DNA of 38,201 bases, taken from Streptomyces adelaidensis (GTDB lineage: Bacteria; Actinomycetota; Actinomycetes; Streptomycetales; Streptomycetaceae). The notes beneath the pieces were generated by a model, which was not told where the DNA came from, made no database searches, and worked only from the letters and a program-made list of their open reading frames with translations. The position numbers were made by a program, and so were the translations under genes. The DNA lies in NCBI RefSeq assembly GCF_016598475.1, contig NZ_JAEMUX010000081.1, positions 1 through 38,201 of the forward strand, in the 5' to 3' direction. Below are positions 24,264-31,691 of the stretch, in pieces (the stretch's first letter is position 1; each line of letters opens with the position of its first letter).

Positions 24264-25346
24264 CTACTGGTCCGATGAGAAGCGGAGTGCCGCTGTGGGG
24301 ATTTGGGCGTCGCACCAGACTCGGACTCCGGCTCGGAGTTCGTTGTCGGCGCCTATGACGGCGCCGTCTCCCACTACGGTGCCGGTGAGGATGGAGCGTT
24401 CGCCGATGCGGGCGCGGGCGCCGATGAGGGAGTCGGTGATGACGGCGCCGGGTTCGACCACGGCGCCGGCGAGGACGGTGCTGCCGAAGACCCGGGCGCC
24501 CTCGCCGACGAAGGCGCCCTCGCCCACCACCGTGCCGCCGGTCAGCTTGGCGTCGCCCGCGACCCTGGCGGTGGGGAGGACGAGGCGGTCGCCGCAGCGG
24601 CCGGGGACGGCCGGGGAGGGGGCGCGGCCGAGGACGAGGTCCGCGGAGCCCCGTACGAAGGCCGCCGGGGTGCCCAGGTCCAGCCAGTACGTCGAGTCGA
24701 CCATGCCCTGGAGGTGGGCGCCCGCCGCCAGGAGGTCCGGGAACGTCTCGCGTTCGACCGAGACGGGGCGGCCGGCGGGGATCGTGTCGATGACCGAGCG
24801 GCGGAAGACGTACGCGCCGGCGTTGATCTGGTCGGTGACTATCTCCTCGGGGGTCTGGGGCTTTTCGAGGAAGGCGAGGACGCGGCCCGTCTCGTCGGTG
24901 GGGACGAGGCCGTACGCGCGCGGGTCGGTCACCTGGGTCAGGTGGAGGGAGACATCCGCGCCGGTCGTCTCGTGGGTGGCGACCAGGCGGCGGATGTCGA
25001 GGCCGGTGAGAATGTCTCCGTTGAAGACGAGGACGGGGTCCTCGGGGCCGGAGTGGAGGTGCGAGGCCGCGTTGCGGATCGCGCCGCCCGTGCCGAGGGG
25101 CTCCTCCTCCGTGACGTATTCGAGGTGGAGGCCGAGGGCCGAGCCGTCGCCGAAGTGGGGTTCGAAGACCTCGGCCAGATAGGAGGTGGCGAGGATTATG
25201 TGGTCGACTCCCGCCGCTCTCGCCCGGGCCAACTGGTGTGTGAGGAAGGGAACTCCGGCCGCCGGGACCATGGGCTTCGGAGTGTGCACCGTAAGCGGAC
25301 GCAGTCGGGTGCCTCTGCCGCCGACCAGGAGGATCGCTTCTGTCAC
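24264..25346 (-). CDS. Mannose-1-phosphate guanylyltransferase-like sugar nucleotidyltransferase
   Basis: A 360-aa two-domain enzyme. The N-terminal Rossmann-like domain (1-235) starts AILLVGGRGTRLRPLTVHTP with KPMVPAAGVPF, and has VFNGDILTG (metal Asp near 111) and the GTGGAIRNA loop. The C-terminal ~110 residues are hexapeptide repeats (left-handed beta helix: GTVVGEGAFVGEGARVFGST). This architecture fits GDP-mannose pyrophosphorylases of the mycobacterial Rv3264c type, and manA and manB are in the same region. A glucose-1-phosphate or other NDP-sugar specificity cannot be excluded from sequence alone. The ATG at 25346 is well placed at the family N-terminus. Confidence 0.88.
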   Translation of the reverse strand: MTEAILLVGGRGTRLRPLTVHTPKPMVPAAGVPFLTHQLARARAAGVDHIILATSYLAEVFEPHFGDGSALGLHLEYVTEEEPLGTGGAIRNAASHLHSGPEDPVLVFNGDILTGLDIRRLVATHETTGADVSLHLTQVTDPRAYGLVPTDETGRVLAFLEKPQTPEEIVTDQINAGAYVFRRSVIDTIPAGRPVSVERETFPDLLAAGAHLQGMVDSTYWLDLGTPAAFVRGSADLVLGRAPSPAVPGRCGDRLVLPTARVAGDAKLTGGTVVGEGAFVGEGARVFGSTVLAGAVVEPGAVITDSLIGARARIGERSILTGTVVGDGAVIGADNELRAGVRVWCDAQIPTAALRFSSDQ

Positions 25347-25608
25347 CTGTCGTCTCTGCTTCCTGCCGGGACCGGCCGAACTGTCATTCGACCGGCCAGT
25401 GTATGCAGACCGTTCATGGCGCCTTCGTGGCCCTGCGGATATCCACCAGCCCGCTTCCGCGCAGGTCGGTGAGGTTGTCCGTCGAGGACACGGTGGGCGC
25501 GCCCTCTGCCTGTACCGCGTGTGTCGGTGGCCTCCGGCCGGTCACTGGTTCCTGGCCGGAGGTCGCGACGGACACGACCCCGGTTCCCCCCATCACCCTG
25601 TCGCCGCG

Positions 25609-27042
25609 CTATCGGCCTTGATAGCGGGCGGCCTCCGAGCGTGCCGCGCCGAGCTTTCCGTAAAGGCGCCCCCCCGGGCACTCGGTCGCGAACCCGTCTC
25701 GGTGGCCGGAGATCACGTTCAGTCGTACCTTCTTACCTTTTCGGTAGAGATTGCCACCACCGGAAGTGAGGTATGTCTTGCCATTCGGGTTCGCCCGGTA
25801 AAGACCGAGTTTCCAGGCTGTGAGTTGCGCGATCGCCTCGACCGCCGCATCGGGCGGTTCGACGGAGGTGAAGCTGCCGAGAACCGCGATGCCCATGCTG
25901 TTGGTGTTGAAACCGAGGGTGTGGGCACCCATGACGGGCTTGGCGACACCACCCGCGCGGCCTTCGTAGATGTTTCCGCACTTGTCGACGAGGAAGTTGT
26001 AGCCGACATCGCGCCAGCCGCTGCTCACCACGTGGTAGCGGTAGATACTGCGGATGACGGAAGCGGCCTGCGCACAGCGGTAGTTGTTGCCCGACGCCGT
26101 GTGGTGCACGAAGGCCGCCCGGACCCGCTTGGTGTAGAGGAAGTCGCGCTCACGGAGCTTCTCGTCGGCACCCCAGCCGCGCCGCGTGACGATCCGCGGA
26201 CGTGGGCCGATGTAGGGCTTCGCACCCGACTCCAGGTCCGCCAGCTGCTCCCGCGTCTCCTCGCTCGACAGCGCCGGGATCTCGGCGGAGCCGAGTGGCG
26301 CGAGGTCGGCGTTGACGGCGGACGCGGCGGCCGACTCGGCGGTCAGTGTGCCCAGCCTCTCGGCGTCCTGCGCGGCGTCCACGGGGGTACCGCCGGGCGG
26401 CGGTTCGGCCCCCGGGCCGGGGCCCGGCCCGGGGGCCGGGCCCGCCACGCCCTCCGGGAAGCCGGAGCCGGGGTCGACCAGCTCCAGGCGTAGGCCGTCC
26501 GGGAGCAGCTGGGCGCCGACGGCGGCCGTACGGCCCCGGGCCTCGGCGCGGACGCGGACCTCGACCCCGTCCGAGTCGCCGACCCACAGCGGGGCCGTGG
26601 AGCCGCGCACCCGGCCCGAGGAGCGCTCGGCGGTGTCGAGGTCGGCCGCGTGCTCGTGGTTGTGCGTCTCGACGTCCTGCCAGCCGGACCAGTGGGCGGT
26701 GTCCTTCGCGCGGGTACGGACCTGGACACGGCCCCGCAGTTCGGCGTCCGGGTCGTCCCAGACGACACCGACCAGCGAGAACGACCGTACGTCCCGTCTT
26801 CCGAGCCCCTGCTCGACGGCGGACGGGCCGAAGCTCCGGCCCGCTTCCCGGGGGGCGAGGAGCAGCGACTGGGTGCTGCCGGAAACGGACACGGGCGAGG
26901 ACACGGAAGCGGGCGCGGGCGCGACCGTGCCGGTGGGGGCCTGGGCCGCCGCCGGGGCCGAGGCCGACAGGGCCACCGGGAGGGCCAGGGCCGCCGCGCA
27001 GGTGACGCCGATCGAGGAAGCGGGGAAACAAGATCTACGCAT
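25609..27042 (-). CDS. Secreted PGRP-domain N-acetylmuramoyl-L-alanine amidase
   Basis: About 477 aa from the ATG at 27042 (MRRSCFPASSIGVTC), which has AGGA 8 bp upstream. ATGs at 27060 and 27066 are alternatives. A signal peptide (hydrophobic ~9-30, ending SAPAAAQA) directs export. The middle region is beta-rich (WSGWQDVETHNHEHAADLDT), with a Pro-Gly linker (PGPGPGPGAEPPPGG). The C-terminal PGRP/amidase_2 domain begins IVTRRGWGADEK and shows the zinc ligands in AAFVHHTASGNNY and ISGHRDGFATECPG, with NFLVDKCGNIYEGRAGG between them. It should cleave the bond between N-acetylmuramic acid and L-alanine in peptidoglycan. It is divergent from the TIGR03089 gene. Confidence 0.9.
   Translation of the reverse strand: MRRSCFPASSIGVTCAAALALPVALSASAPAAAQAPTGTVAPAPASVSSPVSVSGSTQSLLLAPREAGRSFGPSAVEQGLGRRDVRSFSLVGVVWDDPDAELRGRVQVRTRAKDTAHWSGWQDVETHNHEHAADLDTAERSSGRVRGSTAPLWVGDSDGVEVRVRAEARGRTAAVGAQLLPDGLRLELVDPGSGFPEGVAGPAPGPGPGPGAEPPPGGTPVDAAQDAERLGTLTAESAAASAVNADLAPLGSAEIPALSSEETREQLADLESGAKPYIGPRPRIVTRRGWGADEKLRERDFLYTKRVRAAFVHHTASGNNYRCAQAASVIRSIYRYHVVSSGWRDVGYNFLVDKCGNIYEGRAGGVAKPVMGAHTLGFNTNSMGIAVLGSFTSVEPPDAAVEAIAQLTAWKLGLYRANPNGKTYLTSGGGNLYRKGKKVRLNVISGHRDGFATECPGGRLYGKLGAARSEAARYQGR
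26407..26437. repeat. Perfect 13-bp all-GC inverted repeat inside the amidase gene
   Basis: GGCCCCCGGGCCG (26407-26419), a 5-base GGGCC spacer and CGGCCCGGGGGCC (26425-26437). It encodes the Gly-Pro linker between the two halves of the amidase. The strand symmetry is complete and the arms contain only G and C, so it can form an extremely stable hairpin in DNA or mRNA. Confidence 0.8.
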
Positions 27043-27190
27043 GCGTCTGATCCTGGACATAGTCATACATATCTGTCCATCCGGGAACTGACGGGCCGTC
27101 GGCTCCGCTCCGCCGAACCGGTGGCGCCTCCGGTCCGCCCGGGGCCGGCCCGGAGCTCGCCCGCGCGCCGCCCCGCGTACGCTTACGCGG

Positions 27191-27946
27191 GTGAACGCCA
27201 CCGACCGCACCCCTGCCGACCTGCTGCGATCCGCGCTCGCCGCGGACCCCGCGCGCCCCCTGGTGACCTTCTACGACGACGCCACGGGCGAGCGGGTCGA
27301 ATTGTCCGTGGCCACCTTCGCCAATTGGGTGGCCAAGACCGCGAACCTCCTCCAGGGCGAGCTGTCCGCGGAGCCCGGTGACCGGGTCGCGCTGCTGCTG
27401 CCCGCGCACTGGCAGACGGCGGTGTGGCTGCTGGCGTGTTCGTCGGTGGGCGTGGTCGCCGACGTCGCCGGGGACCCGAAGGCGGCCGACCTCGTGGTGA
27501 GCGGGCCGGACACACTGGACGCGGCCCGGGCGTGCTCCGGGGAGCGGATCGCGCTCGCGCTGCGGCCGCTCGGGGGCCGTTTTCCGCAGGCCCCGTCGGG
27601 GTTCGCCGACTACGCCGTCGAGGTGCCGTCACAGGGGGACCGCTTCGCGGCGTACGCGCCGGTGGATCCCGACGAGACCGCGCTGGTGGTGGCCGGGCGG
27701 GAGTTCAGCGGGGCGGATGTCGTCGAGCGGGCCCGCGCGGGCGCCTCGGGGCTGGGGCTTACGGGGCCTGGGTCCCGGTTGTTGTCGGGGCTGCCGTACG
27801 ACACGTGGGAGGGGCTGGCCGCCGGGCTGTACGGGCCTCTCGCGACCGGGGGGTCCGTGGTGCTGTGCCGGCATCTGGAGCGGTTGGGTGAGGACGCGCT
27901 GGCCAAGCGGGTCGAGAGCGAGCGGGTTTCGGTCGTCGCGCGATGA
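27191..27946 (+). CDS. TIGR03089 family protein (truncated acyl-CoA-synthetase-like fold)
   Basis: A 251-aa protein from the GTG at 27191 (MNATDRTPADLLRSALAADP). It resembles the N-terminal part of AMP-binding enzymes: ARPLVTFYDDATGERVELS, TFANWVAKTANLLQ, GDRVALLLPAHWQTAVWLLAC. It lacks the P-loop STGTTG-type motif and the C-terminal adenylation domain, as is usual for the actinobacterial TIGR03089 family. It therefore probably does not adenylate a substrate, and its role is unknown. It begins a plus-strand run leading into the LCP genes, but is separated from the first by a 230-bp gap with repeat copy E. Confidence 0.85.
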   Translation: MNATDRTPADLLRSALAADPARPLVTFYDDATGERVELSVATFANWVAKTANLLQGELSAEPGDRVALLLPAHWQTAVWLLACSSVGVVADVAGDPKAADLVVSGPDTLDAARACSGERIALALRPLGGRFPQAPSGFADYAVEVPSQGDRFAAYAPVDPDETALVVAGREFSGADVVERARAGASGLGLTGPGSRLLSGLPYDTWEGLAAGLYGPLATGGSVVLCRHLERLGEDALAKRVESERVSVVAR

Positions 27947-27999
27947 CGCCATGGATGACGCCATAGGGGTGACGTCGTGGAGCGGCCGCGGGTTCGTCG

Positions 28000-28055
28000 T
28001 GGTCGCTCGCGCGGTTCCCCGCGCCCCTTCAGGGCGCGGCTGCGCCTCAGCCCCG
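28000..28055. repeat. Streptomyces-type intergenic repeat, copy E, with hairpin
   Basis: GGTCGCTCGCGCGGTTCCCC followed by GCGCCCCTTCAGG is the second block of the repeat family with one change (CGG for CAG). A small hairpin GGCGC/GCGCC (28034-28046) follows. It occupies the gap between the TIGR03089 and first LCP genes. Confidence 0.65.
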
Positions 28056-28176
28056 TAAGGCACGCCCCATCCCCCCCCGTCCCCCGTTCGGCCTAGCCCC
28101 GGCCGCCCCCCGCCCCCTCCCGCGCCATCGTCGTAAGAGCAACGACTCGCTCGTACGCCGTGAGGGGTGGCCGGAA

Positions 28177-29382
28177 GTGGACGACGTCGGAGGCAGGGCG
28201 GTTGGGCCGGGGCCCGGTGTGGGTGGTTCGCCCACCGGGGTCGGGCTCAGGCGTCGTCGTCGGCGGCGGTGGCTGCGGTGGACGGCCGGCGGGGCCGCGA
28301 TGGTGGTCGTCGGGGCCGTGGGGGTGGGATGGGCGGCGTACCGGAAGCTGGACGGGAACATCACGTCGGACACGACGGCGGCGGACGAGCTGGCGCGGTT
28401 CGAGCGGGAGCGCCCGACGGCGTTGGTGCGGGACGCGCAGAACATTCTCGTGATCGGGTCGGACTCGCGGTCGGGGGGCGGGAACGCCGCGTACGGGCGG
28501 GATTCGGGGACCGAGCGGTCGGACACGACGATCCTGTTGCATCTGGCGGCGAATCGGCAGAGCGCGACCGCCGTGTCACTGCCGCGCGATCTGATGGTGG
28601 ATGTGCCGAGTTGCCGGCGGGCCGACGGCAGCCGGACCGAACCGGAGTTCGCGATGTTCAACCAGGCGTTCCAGAGCGGGGGTTCGGCCTGCACGATTCG
28701 GACGGTCGAGCGGATGACGGATATTCGGATCGACCATCACGTCGTCGTGGACTTCAGCGGATTCAAGGAGATGGTCGACGCCGTGGACGGGGTCGAGGTG
28801 TGTCTCGCCGCACCCATTCACGACAAGGCGGCCAAACTGCGACTGCCTGCCGGGAAGGTGAAGCTCGACGGCGAGCAGGCGCTGGGCTATGTGCGGGCCC
28901 GCAAGTCGCTGGGTGACGGCAGCGACACCGAACGGATGGACCGGCAGCAGCGGTTCCTGGCGGCGCTGGCGGCGAAGGTGCGCGGCAACGACGTCCTGCT
29001 GAATCCGGTGAAGCTGTATCCCGTGCTGGACGCGGCCACGTCGTCGCTCACCACGGACCCGGGGCTGGCGAGTCTGCGCGGGCTCTACGACCTGGTGCGC
29101 GGCATGCGCACGATCCCGATGGAAAAGGTGCAATTCCTGACCGTTCCCCGGAAGTCGTATGCGTACGACTCCAATCGTGACGAGCTCGTCGAGCCGGCGG
29201 CGCGGCGGCTTTTCGCGCGGCTGCGTTCCGATGCCCCGGTCGCGGTGGCGCGGGAACTGCCCGGGGGCATGCGGGAAGGGCATTCGGAAGAGCTTTCGGG
29301 AAGCCCCTCCCGTAGACCGGATACACCGGATCCGTTGCCGACATTCCGCGGCAGTACGGCCGCCGAAGAGGCCTGCGGGTGA
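28177..29382 (+). CDS. LCP (LytR-CpsA-Psr) family protein 1
   Basis: A 401-aa phosphotransferase-type protein thought to attach undecaprenyl-linked glycopolymers to peptidoglycan on the outer face of the membrane. An N-terminal Arg-rich stretch (25-31) precedes one membrane helix (33-54). The LCP domain shows NILVIGSDSRSGG (89-101), Asp116 in SDTTILLHL, SLPRDLMVDVP (134-144) and VRARKSLGDGSD (239-250) followed by RMDRQQRF, i.e. the conserved Asp and Arg residues of the active site. There is no LytR_C domain; the tail is Pro/Ser-rich. The GTG at 28177 has an upstream GAGGGG. First of five LCP genes in 9.4 kb. Confidence 0.93.
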   Translation: MDDVGGRAVGPGPGVGGSPTGVGLRRRRRRRWLRWTAGGAAMVVVGAVGVGWAAYRKLDGNITSDTTAADELARFERERPTALVRDAQNILVIGSDSRSGGGNAAYGRDSGTERSDTTILLHLAANRQSATAVSLPRDLMVDVPSCRRADGSRTEPEFAMFNQAFQSGGSACTIRTVERMTDIRIDHHVVVDFSGFKEMVDAVDGVEVCLAAPIHDKAAKLRLPAGKVKLDGEQALGYVRARKSLGDGSDTERMDRQQRFLAALAAKVRGNDVLLNPVKLYPVLDAATSSLTTDPGLASLRGLYDLVRGMRTIPMEKVQFLTVPRKSYAYDSNRDELVEPAARRLFARLRSDAPVAVARELPGGMREGHSEELSGSPSRRPDTPDPLPTFRGSTAAEEACG

Positions 29383-29627
29383 CCCCGCGGGTACTCGCCA
29401 GGTAAAGCGCACGTCAACACAAGGAACAAATGCTCTAGGAAAGGGGCAGATTGCCCAGTTGTAGGGACGTGGAATTTGTCACCGTCGTCGCTTGACGCCT
29501 GATCGTGCGGCTAGTGTGAGCGATCCGGTGCGTCGGCCTTTCTCGGCCACGCACCACTTGCAGCGAGACCCGAGCGTCTTTTGAGGGGGAAGGCGCCGCG
29601 TGGCCCCGACGGAGGAATCAGACAACC

Positions 29628-31379
29628 GTGGACGCGCAAGGCCGTGGGCGGGCGGACGACATCGACCCCGCAGACCAGTGGGTACTCAACCCGAGCACCG
29701 GTGAATACGAACTGCGACTGACCCCTTCCGCACCGCAGTCGGGGGTGCCGCGGCCACGCCGGGCCGCCCCCGCCGCGGCGGGGGCCAGGGCGGCGGCCGG
29801 TACGTCAGCGCGCTCCGCGACGGCGGCTCCTGACACCCGGGAGATGCCCGGCACCCTGCCCGGGCAGCGCCGTCGCCGGGGCACGCCGCCCGAGGAGGAC
29901 CCGCTGCCGGGTCGCCGCGGCGGCCGTAGCCGGCCGAAGCCCAAGAAGTCCGCGGGCAAGCGGATCCTGGTGTGGACGGGCGGCACGCTGGCCTTCCTGC
30001 TGGTCGGGGTGGGCACGGCGGGCTACCTGTACTACCAGCACCTCAACAACAACATCCAGAAGATCTCGGACGACGGCGCGAGCACCGGCGGCTTCAGCAA
30101 GGACCGGGCCATCAACCTCCTGGTGATCGGCACGGACAAGCGCACCGGCGCGGGCAACGAGAAGTACGGCGACTCCGGCAGCGTCGGCCACGCGGACACC
30201 ACGATCCTGCTGCACGTCTCCAAGGACCGTACGAACGCGACCGCGATGAGCATCCCGCGCGACATGATCGTGGACGTCCCGGACTGCCCGACCACGCAGG
30301 AGGACGGCACCAAGGACACCATCGGGGGCACGAACGAGGTTCGGTTCAACACGAGCCTCGGCCAGGACGGCCGCACCCCGAGCTGCACGATGCGCACGGT
30401 CACCGAGCTGACCGGGATCACCCCTGACCACTTCATGGTGGCCGACTTCAACGCGGTGAAGACGCTCTCCACGGCCATCGGCGGTGTCGAGGTCTGCCTG
30501 GAGAAGGACATCAAGGACTCGAAGTCCAAGCTGGACCTCACCGCGGGCAAGCACACCATCGAGGGTGAGCAGGCGCTGGCGTTCCTGCGCACCCGCTACA
30601 GCGTGGGCCTCGGCAGCGACCTGAGCCGGATCGAGCTGCAGCAGCAGTTCCTCAGCTCGATGATCCGCCAGATGAAGTCCGAGGACACGCTCACCGACCC
30701 GACGAAGGTGCTGGACCTCGCGGAGGCCGCCACCAGCGCGCTGAGCGTCGACTCCAAGATCACCGATATCAAGAAGCTGGCCTCGCTCGGCCAGGAGGTC
30801 GGCAAGGTGAAGACGAAGAACATCACCTTCACCACCGTGCCGGTGATCGACAACACCGACGGTGCGACCGTGCTGCCCATGCCGGGCAAGGCCGAGCAGC
30901 TCTTCGAGACCATCAGGAACGACATCTCGCTCACCGAGGTGAAGAAGCAGGCCAAGGAGAAGGAGGCCGCGAAGCTCAAGGGCACGCGCGCCGACGCCTC
31001 CGAGGTCCGGGTCAACATCTACAACGGCGGCGCCGAGGCCGGCAGCGCACAGGCCACTCTCAACTGGATGCAGAACGATGTCGGCGTGACCAAGTCGACT
31101 CAGCTCGGCAATGCCGACAAGACGCTGTCGAAGACCACCCTCGCGTACGACCCCGACCAGGCCGACCAGGCCCGCAAGCTGGCCGACCTCATGGGGCTGT
31201 CCGCCTCGGCGCTCAAGCCCGCCAAGGGCAACAGCGAGACCACCTCCCAGGGACTGCCCGCGATGGTGCTGACCCTGGGCAAGGACTTCAAGGGCGCCGG
31301 GGTTTCGCTGAGCGCGACGTCGGCGGCCGATCTGGACGTCGAGAAGAACACCGCGGACAAGGAAAAGTGCGCGAGCTGA
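29628..31379 (+). CDS. LCP family protein 2 with LytR_C domain
   Basis: A 583-aa protein. The cytoplasmic N-terminus contains DQWVLNPSTGEYELRL (16-31) and a long basic, Ala-rich stretch. One membrane helix (about 112-132) ends in GYLYYQHLNNNI. The LCP domain has NLLVIGTDKRTG (163-174), Asp190 in ADTTILLHV, SIPRDMIVDVPDC (208-220) and FLRTRYSVGLGSD with RIELQQQF. A C-terminal LytR_C domain (about 461-560, EVRVNIYNGGAEAGSAQ) follows. The GTG at 29628 has GGAGGAA 10 bp upstream. The 245-bp leader upstream has TTGACG at 29492 and TAGTGT at 29512, but the 14-bp spacing is too short to call a promoter. A hairpin terminates the gene. It shares the membrane-exit motif GYLYYQHLN with LCP 3. Confidence 0.95.
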   Translation: MDAQGRGRADDIDPADQWVLNPSTGEYELRLTPSAPQSGVPRPRRAAPAAAGARAAAGTSARSATAAPDTREMPGTLPGQRRRRGTPPEEDPLPGRRGGRSRPKPKKSAGKRILVWTGGTLAFLLVGVGTAGYLYYQHLNNNIQKISDDGASTGGFSKDRAINLLVIGTDKRTGAGNEKYGDSGSVGHADTTILLHVSKDRTNATAMSIPRDMIVDVPDCPTTQEDGTKDTIGGTNEVRFNTSLGQDGRTPSCTMRTVTELTGITPDHFMVADFNAVKTLSTAIGGVEVCLEKDIKDSKSKLDLTAGKHTIEGEQALAFLRTRYSVGLGSDLSRIELQQQFLSSMIRQMKSEDTLTDPTKVLDLAEAATSALSVDSKITDIKKLASLGQEVGKVKTKNITFTTVPVIDNTDGATVLPMPGKAEQLFETIRNDISLTEVKKQAKEKEAAKLKGTRADASEVRVNIYNGGAEAGSAQATLNWMQNDVGVTKSTQLGNADKTLSKTTLAYDPDQADQARKLADLMGLSASALKPAKGNSETTSQGLPAMVLTLGKDFKGAGVSLSATSAADLDVEKNTADKEKCAS

Positions 31380-31396
31380 TGACCTGACGGGGTCTT

Positions 31397-31418
31397 CTCG
31401 CGTCTCACAGGACGCGAG
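31397..31418 (+). terminator. Terminator-like hairpin after LCP 2
   Basis: CTCGCGTC and GACGCGAG form a perfect 8-bp stem with a 6-base loop, 17 bp after the stop. No T tract follows, as often in Streptomyces. Confidence 0.6.
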
Positions 31419-31666
31419 TGCGGGTGAGTCGGTGAATGCCGGGCGGGCGCGAGGATGCGCCCGGCCGGGCGGTTCTCATGGTGATCGGGTGGCGGGTGCC
31501 GCCGCAGCGACCCGTGTCCGCGACCGCGTACGGCGTCCGACCGGGCGTACGCGAGCGGTCCCGGTCCGGTGCGGGCGTGCGCCCTGCCGTCCGGACACGT
31601 CCGGTCGCCATGCTGTCCGAAACGCGAAATCGCGCGATCCGAACGGGACGCGCTGTCATCCGAACC

Positions 31667-31683
31667 GAACGCGTAACGCGTTC
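31667..31683. promoter_or_regulatory. 17-bp perfect palindrome at the LCP 3 start (candidate operator)
   Basis: GAACGCGTAACGCGTTC is a perfect 8-bp inverted repeat around a central A. It ends 8 bp before the ATG at 31692 and would cover the ribosome-binding or transcription start region. The form (short odd-length palindrome, AT at the edges) suits a helix-turn-helix dimer. No regulator gene is adjacent. Confidence 0.5.
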
Positions 31684-31691
31684 AACAGAAC

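Larger units (their letters stand above)
31380..31691. other. LCP 2 - LCP 3 intergenic region
   Basis: A 312-bp stretch without a supported gene. It begins with the hairpin above. Next comes a ~200-bp GC-rich middle with repeated CG and GTACG words. It ends in a GAACGCG-rich patch (31618-31683) that includes a 17-bp perfect palindrome 8 bp before the LCP 3 ATG at 31692. The repeated AACGCG words (31621, 31668, 31678) suggest a regulator-binding region. Confidence 0.5.

Noticed and set aside
25414..25596. 60-codon minus-strand ORF between the amidase and nucleotidyltransferase genes
   Set aside because: Composition is like a shadow frame, no clear ribosome site, no recognisable domain. The gap probably holds only the promoter of the nucleotidyltransferase gene.
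29492..29517. TTGACG ... TAGTGT as a promoter for LCP 2
   Set aside because: The spacer is only 14 bp, too short for a vegetative promoter.
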